Below are positions 25,857 to 35,936 of a stretch of DNA of 64,000 bases, one piece after another. Under the pieces are notes generated by a model that was not told where the DNA came from, did not search any database, and was given only the letters and a program-made list of their open reading frames with translations. The DNA comes from Tenacibaculum sp. (GTDB lineage Bacteria > Bacteroidota > Bacteroidia > Flavobacteriales > Flavobacteriaceae). A program made the translations under genes and the position numbers. The stretch spans positions 263,540 to 327,539 of the forward strand of contig JAKVCX010000005.1 of the NCBI GenBank assembly GCA_022448525.1, in the 5' to 3' direction. How positions within the stretch are numbered: the stretch's first letter is position 1; the number at the start of each line of letters is the position of its first letter.

Positions 25857-26729
25857 CTAGAAAGCTTTTTGAATTCCGTTAAATTCAGAACGAAATTCGC
25901 TAGGTGTGTTGTTTTTGATTTTTTTAAACATTCTATTAAAGTTAGCTAAATTGTTGAAACCGCATTTGTAAGCTATCTCTCCAACGCTTAAATCTGTTTC
26001 TAGTAATAATCTGCTTGCGTAGCTAACTCGTGTACTATTTATATAAGATATAAATGTTTTTCCAGTTCTTTTTTTGATAAAACGATTAAATGAAACTGGA
26101 GTCATGTTGATTAGTTCTGATATTTCATCTAAAGTTATTTTTCTTTGGAAATTTTTCTGAACATATTCGTATACCTTTTTTATTTTATCACTGTTTTCAA
26201 AGTCATTATAGTTTGAGAATGAAGTTGAAAGTAGTTTTTGGTTTCTTGAATTTGATAGGTCATGAAGTATGGAGATGAACTCCAGGAAATAATCAATACC
26301 AGAGATTTTAGGGAGTTCCATGAGTCGAGGCATGAGTTCTTTGATGGTTTTTTCTGAGAAAGAAATACCATGTATTGATCTGTTTAACATGTCTCTAATT
26401 GATTTAAAAACTCTTCTTGATAAAAGTTTTTCGTCTAACAGATCATTATGTATATGAATAGTGATTTCATGAATTTCTTTATTGGTACAGTTGTGTAATT
26501 CCCAGCAATGTGGAAGGTTTGGTCCGACTAAAACAAGTTCGTAATCGCCAATCTCCCCCATATGATCTCCTATAACTCTTCGTACCCCTTTCCCTTTGTG
26601 AATAAAATTAAGTTCATATTCAGGATGGAAATGTAAAGGAAAATCGAATTCATCTTTTACTCTATAATACACTAAAAAGCTGTCGGATGGTGAGAGTTGA
26701 GTTATCTCTCTATGGATGTTTTTATTCAT
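25857..26729 (-). CDS. AraC-family regulator with cupin sensor domain
   Basis: 290 residues: N-terminal cupin (about 15-95, HFHPEYELNFIHKGKG and GPNLPHCWELHN with His ligands) and C-terminal double helix-turn-helix (ITLDEISELINMTPVSFNRFIKKRTGKTF and VGEIAYKCGFNNLANFNRMFKKIKNNTPSEF). Regulators of this type bind sugars and control neighbouring catabolic genes. It lies between the leftward GH3 gene and the rightward susC gene, with a 214-bp divergent spacer to susC, so it is the probable local regulator of this sugar locus. Confidence 0.92.
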   Translation of the reverse strand: MNKNIHREITQLSPSDSFLVYYRVKDEFDFPLHFHPEYELNFIHKGKGVRRVIGDHMGEIGDYELVLVGPNLPHCWELHNCTNKEIHEITIHIHNDLLDEKLLSRRVFKSIRDMLNRSIHGISFSEKTIKELMPRLMELPKISGIDYFLEFISILHDLSNSRNQKLLSTSFSNYNDFENSDKIKKVYEYVQKNFQRKITLDEISELINMTPVSFNRFIKKRTGKTFISYINSTRVSYASRLLLETDLSVGEIAYKCGFNNLANFNRMFKKIKNNTPSEFRSEFNGIQKAF

Positions 26730-26943
26730 GGTTTGTTTGTTTTGTGTATAACAATATTAAAAAATTATTAATGAATGATAAAATTATATTAATGAATTGT
26801 TAATATTGGATATATTTTTGTGTAAAACAAATTAGTTTTCTGATAAAAGTAGTTTTCAAATTGTTAATCTTAGTTGATACAATAATAATTTAGATACTGA
26901 ATAATTACTTTTTAGTCAAAAAAACGCCAAATTAATTATCAAT

Positions 26944-29900
26944 ATGAAAAAAAATATCTTTAAGTATTTTTTACTAGCGCTCACGTTCGTTTCCTCAATA
27001 GCGGCAACTGCGCAAGATGTAAAAGGGGTAGTCTCTGATGCTGCTGGAGAACTTCCAGGAGTTAATGTATTAGTTAAAGGAACTAGCAGAGGTGTAGAAA
27101 CTGGATTGGATGGATCTTATGTTATAAAAAATGTAAAATCAAATGATGTTTTGGTTTTTAGTTTTATAGGTTATAAAACTGTTGAAGTTCCTATAAATGG
27201 AAAATCAGTAGTAAATGTTACTTTAGAAGAAGATTCAGATACATTAGAAGAAGTAGTTGTCGTAGGTTATGGAACTAAAAAGAAAAGTTTAGTCACAGGT
27301 GCCATTTCTAGTATTGATAGTAAGGAAATTAAAAGTGTTTCTAATCAAAGAGTAGATCAGGTGTTACAAGGTAGAACATCTGGTGTTACGGTGTCGTCTT
27401 CTTCTGGTTCACCTGGTTCAGGTACTAAAATTAGAATTAGAGGTACAGGTTCAAGTGGAAGTGCAGATCCTTTATTTATTGTCGATGGAATGAAGGTTTC
27501 TACAATTGATAACATTGCACCTTCTGATATAGCTAATATAGAGGTGTTGAAAGATGCTGCTTCTGCAGCGATTTATGGTACTGAAGGAGCAAATGGTGTA
27601 ATTATCGTTACTACTAAAAAAGGGACAAAAGGAGGTTTACAAGTAAACTTCAATACTCAAATAGGTTTTCAATTTGTAAATACAGATATGGAACTAATGA
27701 ACGCTTCACAATTTGTTACTTATTTAAATGAAGCAGGAAATGCATCAATTGTAAATAATGGTGTAGATACAAATTGGATTGACGAAACTTTTGATACTGC
27801 ATTTATGCAACGTTATGATGTTAGTTTATCTGGTTCAATGAAAAATACATCTTACTATTTTTCTGGTTCTCATACGAATCAAGAAGGTGTAGTTGTTGGA
27901 GATAATTCTTCGTTTAAAAGAAATACTTTCCGTTTGAATATTCAAAGTCAAGTTACGGATTGGTTGGAAATCGGTGTAAATTCAAATACTTCATTTATTG
28001 ATAGAAAAGGTATTGTTGAAAATAGTGATACGAGAGGTGTAATTCAAAATATGTTAATTATTGATCCTTTAACTCCTGTTATTTATACTGATGGTGTACC
28101 AACTGATGTATTTGATCGTTCAGCAGCAAATGGAGTTCCTGTTTTAAGAGATAAAGATGGTAATGTTTATGGATATCCAACATATTCAACAGGAGAGGTT
28201 ATTAATCCAGTGGCTTATGCGAACGCAATCCAAGAGAATATAAACGAAAACGATCAGTTTTTAACGACTATTTACGGTAAGTTTAATATCATGGAAGGAT
28301 TGACATTTACTTCTAGATATGGTTACGAACAAAACCAGTTTTTAAGTCAAAGAAATACGAATGCTTATTACGTTGCATCGGAGGCGGCTAATACTCAATA
28401 CAATATTAACAGGTCTAAACAGAATTTTAGAAGATGGTTATGGGAGAACTTCGCTACATATGATAAGTCATTCGATAATCATAACTTTAAATTACTTGCA
28501 GGATATTCTGCAGAGCAAAGTAGAAGACCGGCTTTTACGAATGAAGCTTATTCTATCTCGGTAGCAGATTTTGATGGATTTAATATAAATTCACCAACAA
28601 CAATTTTTGATCCAAATTCACCAAGACAATTAACATTTAGAGATAATCTAGTTTCAATGTATGGTAGATTATCATATAACTATATGGAGAAGTATTTGTT
28701 TGAAGCGTCTATAAGACGTGATAAATCAGATAAATTCCCAGCAGGAAATAGAGCAGCAGTTTTTCCATCATTTTCTGCAGGATGGTTAATGTCTAAAGAG
28801 AATTTCTGGAGTGATGAGTCGGCTGTTAACTACATGAAGTTAAGAGCAAGTTGGGGACAAAATGGTAATAAAAACAACTTAAGGGGTAATGCAGATATTA
28901 TTGCAATAACCAATCAAGTTGGTGGTTTAGGATTAAACTATTTAGGAAATGTTGGAGCTCAAATTACTGGTTTTGCTAATGAAAATTTAGTTTGGGAAAC
29001 TTCTGAGCAATTAGGCTTCGGTGTTGATTTAAGAGCTTTTAATAGTAAATTAAATTTCACCGCTGATTATTATAAGAAAACAACAAATGATTTAGCTTTT
29101 GTTGCAGGTGAATTAATTACTCCGGGTTCTGCTGGTTTCGTTTCAAATGATTTTAATGGAGGTACAGTAGTTAATCAAGGTTTTGAATTCGAGGTAGGAT
29201 ATTCTGATACTACTGAAAGTGATTTTAGTTACCAAATTAACGCAAATTTATCTACCTTAGATAACGAAGTAACTGAGATTCAGTTTGTGCCAGAAGGAAC
29301 ATCAATTGTTGGGGCTGGAGCTCCACAAAATGCAGATGGTGTAACAAGATTCACTGAAGGTTTGCCTGCTTGGTATTTTTACGGTTACAAAACCGATGGA
29401 ATTGATCCTGCTACAGGAGAAATTAATAGAGTGGATACAAATGGAGATGGAAGTATAACTAATGATGATAAAACCATGATTGGTTCTCCACATCCAGATG
29501 TATTGTTCGGTGGAAATATTAGATTAGGATATAAAGGTTTTGATTTTAATGTACAATGGCAAGGAACTATTGGAAATGAAATTATGGCTACATATCACCA
29601 ACCATCTCGTCCAATTACAAATAAGCCTTTACATTTCTTCGAAGGAAGATGGACAGGAGCAGGTGACTCTGATGCGACTTTCCCTTCAGCAGGAAATATT
29701 ACATCAGCATATGATACTGATTTAGTAGTGGAAGATGGATCTTTTATGAGAATCAAACAAATTCAGTTCGGATATACTTTACCACAAAGTATAACTGATA
29801 AATTACATGTAAGTAGTTTGAGAATGTATGTGTCATTTGATGATGTATTCACATTTACAAATTACAAAGGACTTGATCCGGAAATTGGAAACTTCGGATT

Positions 29901-29976
29901 TAATGATATAGGTGTTGATAGAGGGTTTTATCCAACTGCAGCAAGAGCTTTATTTGGTTTCTCTCTTAACTTTTAA
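26944..29976 (+). CDS. SusC/RagA-family TonB-dependent outer membrane transporter
   Basis: 1010 residues with a signal peptide (ending AATAQ). Order: carboxypeptidase-regulatory-like beta domain (about 25-105), plug domain opening with VVVGYGTKKKSLVTGAISS and containing PLFIVDGMKV and LKDAASAAIYGTEGANGVIIVTTKKG, then a 22-strand barrel ending in an aromatic residue (FGFSLNF). SusC proteins import oligosaccharides using TonB energy together with the SusD lid encoded next. First gene of the rightward sugar operon. Confidence 0.96.
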   Translation: MKKNIFKYFLLALTFVSSIAATAQDVKGVVSDAAGELPGVNVLVKGTSRGVETGLDGSYVIKNVKSNDVLVFSFIGYKTVEVPINGKSVVNVTLEEDSDTLEEVVVVGYGTKKKSLVTGAISSIDSKEIKSVSNQRVDQVLQGRTSGVTVSSSSGSPGSGTKIRIRGTGSSGSADPLFIVDGMKVSTIDNIAPSDIANIEVLKDAASAAIYGTEGANGVIIVTTKKGTKGGLQVNFNTQIGFQFVNTDMELMNASQFVTYLNEAGNASIVNNGVDTNWIDETFDTAFMQRYDVSLSGSMKNTSYYFSGSHTNQEGVVVGDNSSFKRNTFRLNIQSQVTDWLEIGVNSNTSFIDRKGIVENSDTRGVIQNMLIIDPLTPVIYTDGVPTDVFDRSAANGVPVLRDKDGNVYGYPTYSTGEVINPVAYANAIQENINENDQFLTTIYGKFNIMEGLTFTSRYGYEQNQFLSQRNTNAYYVASEAANTQYNINRSKQNFRRWLWENFATYDKSFDNHNFKLLAGYSAEQSRRPAFTNEAYSISVADFDGFNINSPTTIFDPNSPRQLTFRDNLVSMYGRLSYNYMEKYLFEASIRRDKSDKFPAGNRAAVFPSFSAGWLMSKENFWSDESAVNYMKLRASWGQNGNKNNLRGNADIIAITNQVGGLGLNYLGNVGAQITGFANENLVWETSEQLGFGVDLRAFNSKLNFTADYYKKTTNDLAFVAGELITPGSAGFVSNDFNGGTVVNQGFEFEVGYSDTTESDFSYQINANLSTLDNEVTEIQFVPEGTSIVGAGAPQNADGVTRFTEGLPAWYFYGYKTDGIDPATGEINRVDTNGDGSITNDDKTMIGSPHPDVLFGGNIRLGYKGFDFNVQWQGTIGNEIMATYHQPSRPITNKPLHFFEGRWTGAGDSDATFPSAGNITSAYDTDLVVEDGSFMRIKQIQFGYTLPQSITDKLHVSSLRMYVSFDDVFTFTNYKGLDPEIGNFGFNDIGVDRGFYPTAARALFGFSLNF

Positions 29977-29998
29977 TGACTAAAAACTTACACAAAAA

Positions 29999-31540
29999 AT
30001 GAAAAGAACGATTTATTTTATAGCATCTGTTTTATTTCTAGGTGCTGTTTCATGTAGCGAAGATTTTACAAATAATCCTCGTGAAGATGTTCAAGATCTT
30101 GCAACTTTCTTTTTAGAAGAAGAGAATGTAGAACAAGCCGTAATTGGAGTTTACGATTTAATGCAATACAATTATGGTAGAGATTGGCATAGTGCTTTCT
30201 TGGTGAAATTATTACCGGGTGACGATGCAAACGCAGCTGGAGGAAACTCTAATGATCAGCCACAATTACAAGATATTGATGATTACGCTAATGTGGCAAC
30301 TTCAAACCCATCAATAGAAAGTGTTTGGAACTTGTTTTACAGAACAATTGCGATGTCTAACTTAATTATTGAAAACTTACAAGAAAGTAATTTAGCTAAT
30401 AAAGATAGAGCAATTGCTGAAGCTAAATTCTTTAGAGCTTGGTGTTATTTTGAGTTAACTACAATGTTTGGAGATATTCCTTTGCGTTTAACAGTGCCAA
30501 AAGGAGCGGAAGATTTTGGATTGAGCAAATCAACCAGAGCTGAAGTATATGTTGCTATTGAAAATGATTTAAATGATGCGATTACAAATTTACCTGAAAA
30601 ATCAGGAATCGCAGATCCTTTCAGAGTATCGAAAGGGGCAGCTCAAGCAGTAATGGGAAAAGTGCTAGTTTTTCAAGAGAAATATGCTGAAGCTATTCCG
30701 TTTTTCGAATCTGTTATTAATAATCCGTCTCACGATTTAGAGCCAACAGCAGGTGATGTTTGGTCAGTAAATAATGAGTTTGGTGTTGAGTCGTTATTAG
30801 AAATTGGATTTATTTCTACAACTGGTAGAGATTGGGGAAATATAGCTTGGGGAGGAAGAAATGAAAGTAACTTGCATATCCAGTTAATGGGACCAAGAGG
30901 TGATGGTATTTTCGGAGTTGGTTCAGTGGGACTTTTAAATGGCTGGGGATTCAATTTACCAACTAGTAAGTTAGCTAACGCTTTTGACGCTGCAGGTGAT
31001 ACAGATCGTAAAGGAGCTACTTTAATGACTGAGGCAGAGTTGATTGCTGCTGGTGGTTCTGTTGATGCATCTGCTGCAACTGGAGGAGTTATTTGGGATT
31101 ACGAAGGAGCAATTAGATTAAAATATGCAACAAAAGCTGAAGATACAAGTGACGATGGTGTTAGAGAGTTAAACTATAGCACGAACTTTAGATTGTTGCG
31201 TTATGCGGAAGTTCTTTTATTGGCTGCTGAGGCTTATAATAGAAATGGTAATGATCCACAAGCCAGAATCGAATTAAATAAAATTAGAAATAGAGCAGGT
31301 TTAGCTGATATTTCAGTGTCAAGAGCTGGTGATGATTTATTTGATGATATTGTAAATGAGAAGTTTTTAGAACTAGCGCACGAAGGTCAACGTTTTTGGG
31401 ATTTAGTTCGTTGGGGAAGAGCTTCAACAGAATTAGTAGGTACAGGTTATTCAGTTAAGAATAATTTATATCCTATTCCTCAAACGGAAATCGATAAAAA
31501 TTCTGAGTTAACTGCTGCGGATCAGAACCCAGGGTACTAA
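29999..31540 (+). CDS. SusD/RagB-family glycan-binding lipoprotein
   Basis: 513 residues with a lipoprotein signal (AVSCSED, Cys20). The TPR-like helical N-terminal part (AIAEAKFFRAWCYFELTTMFGDIPL) and the C-terminal SusD region (LRYAEVLLLAAEAYNR, ELAHEGQRFWDLVRWGRA) are both intact. It binds the glycan at the cell surface and closes over the SusC barrel. The gene follows susC after 22 bp. The substrate cannot be read from SusD sequence alone. Confidence 0.96.
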   Translation: MKRTIYFIASVLFLGAVSCSEDFTNNPREDVQDLATFFLEEENVEQAVIGVYDLMQYNYGRDWHSAFLVKLLPGDDANAAGGNSNDQPQLQDIDDYANVATSNPSIESVWNLFYRTIAMSNLIIENLQESNLANKDRAIAEAKFFRAWCYFELTTMFGDIPLRLTVPKGAEDFGLSKSTRAEVYVAIENDLNDAITNLPEKSGIADPFRVSKGAAQAVMGKVLVFQEKYAEAIPFFESVINNPSHDLEPTAGDVWSVNNEFGVESLLEIGFISTTGRDWGNIAWGGRNESNLHIQLMGPRGDGIFGVGSVGLLNGWGFNLPTSKLANAFDAAGDTDRKGATLMTEAELIAAGGSVDASAATGGVIWDYEGAIRLKYATKAEDTSDDGVRELNYSTNFRLLRYAEVLLLAAEAYNRNGNDPQARIELNKIRNRAGLADISVSRAGDDLFDDIVNEKFLELAHEGQRFWDLVRWGRASTELVGTGYSVKNNLYPIPQTEIDKNSELTAADQNPGY

Positions 31541-31594
31541 GTTTTTGACTTTAGATTATTTGTAGATTGTATTTGAATTAATAATCTAATAATA

Positions 31595-31628
31595 AGTAAA
31601 GCAGTATGAAAGTGCATACTGCTTTACT
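31595..31628 (+). terminator. Hairpin between susD and the FG-GAP gene
   Basis: Perfect 14-bp stem AGTAAAGCAGTATG / CATACTGCTTTACT with a 6-nt loop, 54 bp after the susD stop, followed only by AATTTTAA rather than a long T-run. It may be a partial terminator or an RNA-stabilising end that sets higher susCD levels than the genes behind it. Confidence 0.65.
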
Positions 31629-31654
31629 AATTTTAATCAATATCTTATTCTAAA

Positions 31655-34600
31655 ATGAAAAAAGTAGCAACGCTTTTTTTGCTTGTACTAATTGTTATTA
31701 GTTGTACCAAAGTTGAAAATCCAAAAAGTAATAGAAAAAAGTTTGTTCAGCTTTCCTCGAGTACATCAAAAATTCATTTCAGTAATACATTAACAGAAAC
31801 TGATTCTTTAAATTATTTCAAGTATACCTCAATATACATGGGAGGAGGAGTGTCTGTTGGTGATGTTAATAATGATGGATTGTTAGATGTTTTCTTTACA
31901 GGAAATCAAGTTTCAAATAGATTATATGTTAACAAAGGGAACTTAACTTTTGAGGATATTTCAGAATCGGCCAAAATTACGGGTGATTCAAGATGGTACA
32001 CAGGTTCTACAATGATAGATGTTAATAACGATGGTTATTTAGATATTTATTGCTCTGTTGCAGGTAAAGATGGGAATAAGAAGAATCAACTTTTTATTAA
32101 TAATAAGGACAATACATTCACTGAGTCTGCAGAAAAATATGGATTAGCTGACGAAGGAAATTCGGTTCAAGCTACATTTCTAGATTATGATAATGATGGT
32201 GATTTAGATATGTATTTGGCCAATTATCCAATAGCACATCCTTCAACTCCAAATATGATTTACAAACATCGAATGCAAAATGTAAAAGATGTTGAATCAG
32301 ATAAGTTATTTGAGAATCAAAATGGGAATTTTATTGATGTTACAGAGAAGGCTGGCGTGAAAAATTATAGTTTTTCACTGGGTATTTCTGCTGCCGATTT
32401 GAATAACGATGGTTGGACAGATTTATATGTATCAAACGATTACAGTATTCCGGATTTTATGTACATCAATAACCAAGATGGTACTTTTAAAGAAGTAATT
32501 AAAGAAGCAACTTCTCAAACTGCTTTTTACGGAATGGGAATTGATATTGCCGATATTAATAATGACGGTCATTTAGATATTTTTCAGGCTGACATGGATT
32601 CAGATGATAATAGAAGGCAGAAAGCTAATATGTCAAGTATGAATCCAAGATTGTTTTATGAAACGGTTTTGTACGGTTTCCATTATCAATACATGCACAA
32701 TTGTTTACAATTGAATTCTGGGTATAATGAAAACGGAATTCCGAAATTCTCTAATATTTCACGATTAACTGGAACATCTTCTACAGATTGGAGTTGGGCG
32801 CCATTATTTGCAGATTTTGATAATGATGGTTATAAAGATTTATATGTAACCAACGGAACAAGAAGAGAAGTGAACAATAAAGATTTTTTCAATAAAATCG
32901 ATGGAGAAGAATTTAAGGAAGTTTCTCTTTTAGAAAAAACAAAAATGATTCCTAGTGAGAAAATAGACAATTTTATGTTTAAAAACTTAGGAGGAATTGA
33001 ATTCAAAAAAGTAAATAGTGATTGGGGAATTTCTCATGAAGGATTTTCGAACGGAGTAGCTTATGCGGACTTAGATAATGACGGAGATTTAGAAGTTATT
33101 GTAAATAATATTGATGAGGAAGCAACCATATTTGAAAATACTTCTTCAGTAGATAAAAATTTCTTGAAAGTACAGCTTAAGGGAAATAATAAAAATACTT
33201 TCGGGTTAGGAGCTAAGGTGTTTGTTTATTCAAAGGATTCAGAGCAAGTTCAGGAGTTAACGCTAACTAGAGGTTTTCAATCTTCTGTAGCTCCAGAATT
33301 ACATTTTGGTTTGAATAAACAGATGAATATTGATAGTGTCAAAGTCCAGTGGAATACTCAGAAATCTCAAATCATAAAAGATGTAACGTCTAATCAAACT
33401 CTAGTTTTTGATTATAAAGAAGCTGCTGAAAATTATGTTCAAGGAAATGTTGGTGAAAAGGTCTTTACAGCGAACTCTAATTTCAATAATAAGATTAAAC
33501 ATACCGAGAACTTACATGACGATTTTGAAACTCAAGTTTTACTTCCTCATAAAATGTCAACATTAGGTCCAGCAATTGAAGTTGCGGATCTTAATAAGGA
33601 CGGATTAGATGATGTTTTTGTTGGTGGAGCTTATGGAAAATCTGGTGAATTGTATTTCCAAACTACAACTGGTTTCGAGAAACAAAATCAAAACGCATTT
33701 AAGCAAAATCAATTATCGGAAGATGTTGGTGCATTATTTTTTGATGTGGATAATGATAATGATTTGGATTTATATGTTGTAAGTGGAGGTTATGAGTTTG
33801 AAGAAGATTCAAAAAGATTGAAAGATCAGCTCTACATCAATAAAGGTAAAGGTGAGTTTGAAGATGCTTCTAATTCTTTACCAGAATTATATTCAAGTGG
33901 ATCCAAAGCCTATAATATTGATTTTAATAAAGATGGAAAACAAGATCTTTTAGTTCTTGGTAGACAAATTCCAGGTAAATATCCATTACCTGCTTCTTCA
34001 TTTTTATTAAAGAATACATCTGATTCAAACACTATAAATTTTGAAAATGTAACGAATGATTCTGCTCAAGGTTTATTTGGTTTAGGAATGGCTACAAGTG
34101 CTGTGGTAACTGATTTTAATAATGATTCTTGGGATGATATTATAATTGTTGGTGAATGGATGCCGATCAAAGTATTTAAGAATAATAAAGGTGTTTTTGA
34201 AGAGGTTTCTGAAGAGTTAGGATTAACAGAAGACGCTACAGGATGGTGGTGGAGTATTCAGAAAGCTGATTTCGATAATGATGGAGATATGGATTATATC
34301 CTCGGAAATAATGGTCTAAACTATAAATATAAAGCTTCAGAAGACGCAACTTTTGATATTTATGCCAAAGATTTCGATAAAAATTTCACTTCTGATATTG
34401 TGTTAAGTTATTACAATAAAGGAAAGCAATATCCGGTAAGAGGAAAGCAGTGTTCAACAGAACAGATTTCTGGAATAAAAAAGAAATTCAAAAGTTATGA
34501 TTCTTTTTCAAAGGCTACATTAATAGATGTTTACGGTAAAAAGAATTTAGAAGATGCATTGCATTATCAAGTAAAATCGTTCGCTAGTATTTATCTTGAA

Positions 34601-34948
34601 AATAAAGGGAATCAATTTGTGCTGCATGAACTTCCAATGGAAGCACAGTTTTCTAGTATACAGCAAATAATTACTGAAGATATCAACAACGACGGAAATA
34701 TGGATGCAATAATTGCGGGGAACCTCTATAATTCCGAAGTTGAAACTCCACGTAACGACGGTAGTTACGGACTAGTTTTAAAAGGAAATGGAAAAGGTGA
34801 ATTCGAAGCTTTGTCTGTTGAGGAAACTGGATTCTACACTTCAGGTGATGTAAAAGATTTAAAGAAAATATCAATTGGAAAAATTCCTCATATCATTTCG
34901 GTAAAGAACAATGATTATCTGGAGTTTATAAAAGTCAATAAGAAATAA
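31655..34948 (+). CDS. FG-GAP/VCBS repeat lipoprotein with ASPIC/UnbV domain (CRTAC1-like)
   Basis: 1097 residues with a lipoprotein signal (VISCTK, Cys about 17). At least a dozen calcium-binding FG-GAP/VCBS loops of the type DxNxDGxxD (GDVNNDGLLDVFF, DVNNDGYLDIY, DYDNDGDLDMY, DLNNDGWTDLY) form beta-propeller blades; a central ASPIC/UnbV domain (LGAKVFVYSKD…SVAPELHFGL…VKVQWN) sits at about 500-590. Such proteins are often encoded with SusCD and are thought to sit at the cell surface, but no enzymatic role is established that I know of. Its stop overlaps the next start (TAATG). Confidence 0.9.
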   Translation: MKKVATLFLLVLIVISCTKVENPKSNRKKFVQLSSSTSKIHFSNTLTETDSLNYFKYTSIYMGGGVSVGDVNNDGLLDVFFTGNQVSNRLYVNKGNLTFEDISESAKITGDSRWYTGSTMIDVNNDGYLDIYCSVAGKDGNKKNQLFINNKDNTFTESAEKYGLADEGNSVQATFLDYDNDGDLDMYLANYPIAHPSTPNMIYKHRMQNVKDVESDKLFENQNGNFIDVTEKAGVKNYSFSLGISAADLNNDGWTDLYVSNDYSIPDFMYINNQDGTFKEVIKEATSQTAFYGMGIDIADINNDGHLDIFQADMDSDDNRRQKANMSSMNPRLFYETVLYGFHYQYMHNCLQLNSGYNENGIPKFSNISRLTGTSSTDWSWAPLFADFDNDGYKDLYVTNGTRREVNNKDFFNKIDGEEFKEVSLLEKTKMIPSEKIDNFMFKNLGGIEFKKVNSDWGISHEGFSNGVAYADLDNDGDLEVIVNNIDEEATIFENTSSVDKNFLKVQLKGNNKNTFGLGAKVFVYSKDSEQVQELTLTRGFQSSVAPELHFGLNKQMNIDSVKVQWNTQKSQIIKDVTSNQTLVFDYKEAAENYVQGNVGEKVFTANSNFNNKIKHTENLHDDFETQVLLPHKMSTLGPAIEVADLNKDGLDDVFVGGAYGKSGELYFQTTTGFEKQNQNAFKQNQLSEDVGALFFDVDNDNDLDLYVVSGGYEFEEDSKRLKDQLYINKGKGEFEDASNSLPELYSSGSKAYNIDFNKDGKQDLLVLGRQIPGKYPLPASSFLLKNTSDSNTINFENVTNDSAQGLFGLGMATSAVVTDFNNDSWDDIIIVGEWMPIKVFKNNKGVFEEVSEELGLTEDATGWWWSIQKADFDNDGDMDYILGNNGLNYKYKASEDATFDIYAKDFDKNFTSDIVLSYYNKGKQYPVRGKQCSTEQISGIKKKFKSYDSFSKATLIDVYGKKNLEDALHYQVKSFASIYLENKGNQFVLHELPMEAQFSSIQQIITEDINNDGNMDAIIAGNLYNSEVETPRNDGSYGLVLKGNGKGEFEALSVEETGFYTSGDVKDLKKISIGKIPHIISVKNNDYLEFIKVNKK

Positions 34949-35919
34949 TGAAAAAAATAGGATTACTTGTATTGCTATGTTTTTTAGTTTGTTGTAAAAC
35001 AAATGAAAAGGAAGAAAGTAAAGTGGAGTTAGCATTTAAAATAAATGCTCAATTAGGTGAAGGTGCTTTCTGGAATTACAAGTCAGAAGAATTGTATTGG
35101 GTAGATATTGAAGGAAAAAAATTACACATATTTTCTCCAAAAACAGAGGCGAATAAGACTATAGAAATGCCTTCTAGAATTGGAACTGTTGTTCCTGCGA
35201 ATAAAGAGAATAGTGCGGTTGTAGCTCTTGAAGATGGGATCTATATCGTAAACACGAATACTAATGAATTGACCTTATTGTCTGATGTTGAGTCAGATGT
35301 TGCGGAAAATAGATTTAATGATGGAAAATGTGATCCAAACGGGAATTTATGGGTAGGTTCTATGCATTTACCTCAAACGCATCCAAAGGCAAATTTGTAT
35401 AAAATCGATGGATCTGGAAACGCGAATAAAATGCTAGGGAATATTACAATTTCGAATGGAATAGTATGGACTAGTGATAAAAAAACAATGTATTACATAG
35501 ATACACCAACAGGTCAAATTAAGGCGTTTGATTTTGATAACAAGAAGAATACAATTACAAATGAACGTGTTGCTGTAACTATAGATCCTAAAGATGGATT
35601 TCCAGATGGAATGACTATCGATGAAAATGATATGCTTTGGGTAGGAATGTGGAATGGAAATGCGGTAGCAAATTATAATCCTAATACAGGTAAATTAATT
35701 AAGAAGATTAAAGTTCCTGCGCATAATGTTACTTCATGTGCTTTTGGTGGTAAGAATTTAGATGTTTTATACATCACAACGGCAAGTTTAGATATGACAG
35801 ACGAAGAACATAAGAAATTCCCATTAGCGGGTTCTGTATTTAAAGTTCAATTGAAAGAAAAAGGTGTGAAAGGAAGTTTTTTTAATTCACCAAATTTTAA
35901 AACGGCTCAGCTTAACTAA
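34948..35919 (+). CDS. SMP-30/gluconolactonase-family lipoprotein
   Basis: 323 residues with a lipoprotein signal (CFLVCCK). The mature part is a six-bladed propeller of the SMP-30/gluconolactonase/LRE family: metal ligands are suggested by GEGAFWN (Glu), NRFNDGKCDPNGNLWVGSM (Asn/Asp) , ISNGIVW and DGFPDGMTIDENDMLWVGMW (Asp). Family members hydrolyse sugar lactones such as glucono-1,5-lactone to the free acid. In this operon it is followed by gluconate kinase and gluconate permease, so a gluconolactonase role in the periplasm or at the surface is the best inference. Confidence 0.88.
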   Translation: MKKIGLLVLLCFLVCCKTNEKEESKVELAFKINAQLGEGAFWNYKSEELYWVDIEGKKLHIFSPKTEANKTIEMPSRIGTVVPANKENSAVVALEDGIYIVNTNTNELTLLSDVESDVAENRFNDGKCDPNGNLWVGSMHLPQTHPKANLYKIDGSGNANKMLGNITISNGIVWTSDKKTMYYIDTPTGQIKAFDFDNKKNTITNERVAVTIDPKDGFPDGMTIDENDMLWVGMWNGNAVANYNPNTGKLIKKIKVPAHNVTSCAFGGKNLDVLYITTASLDMTDEEHKKFPLAGSVFKVQLKEKGVKGSFFNSPNFKTAQLN

Positions 35920-35936
35920 ACCGAATCAATTTAAAA

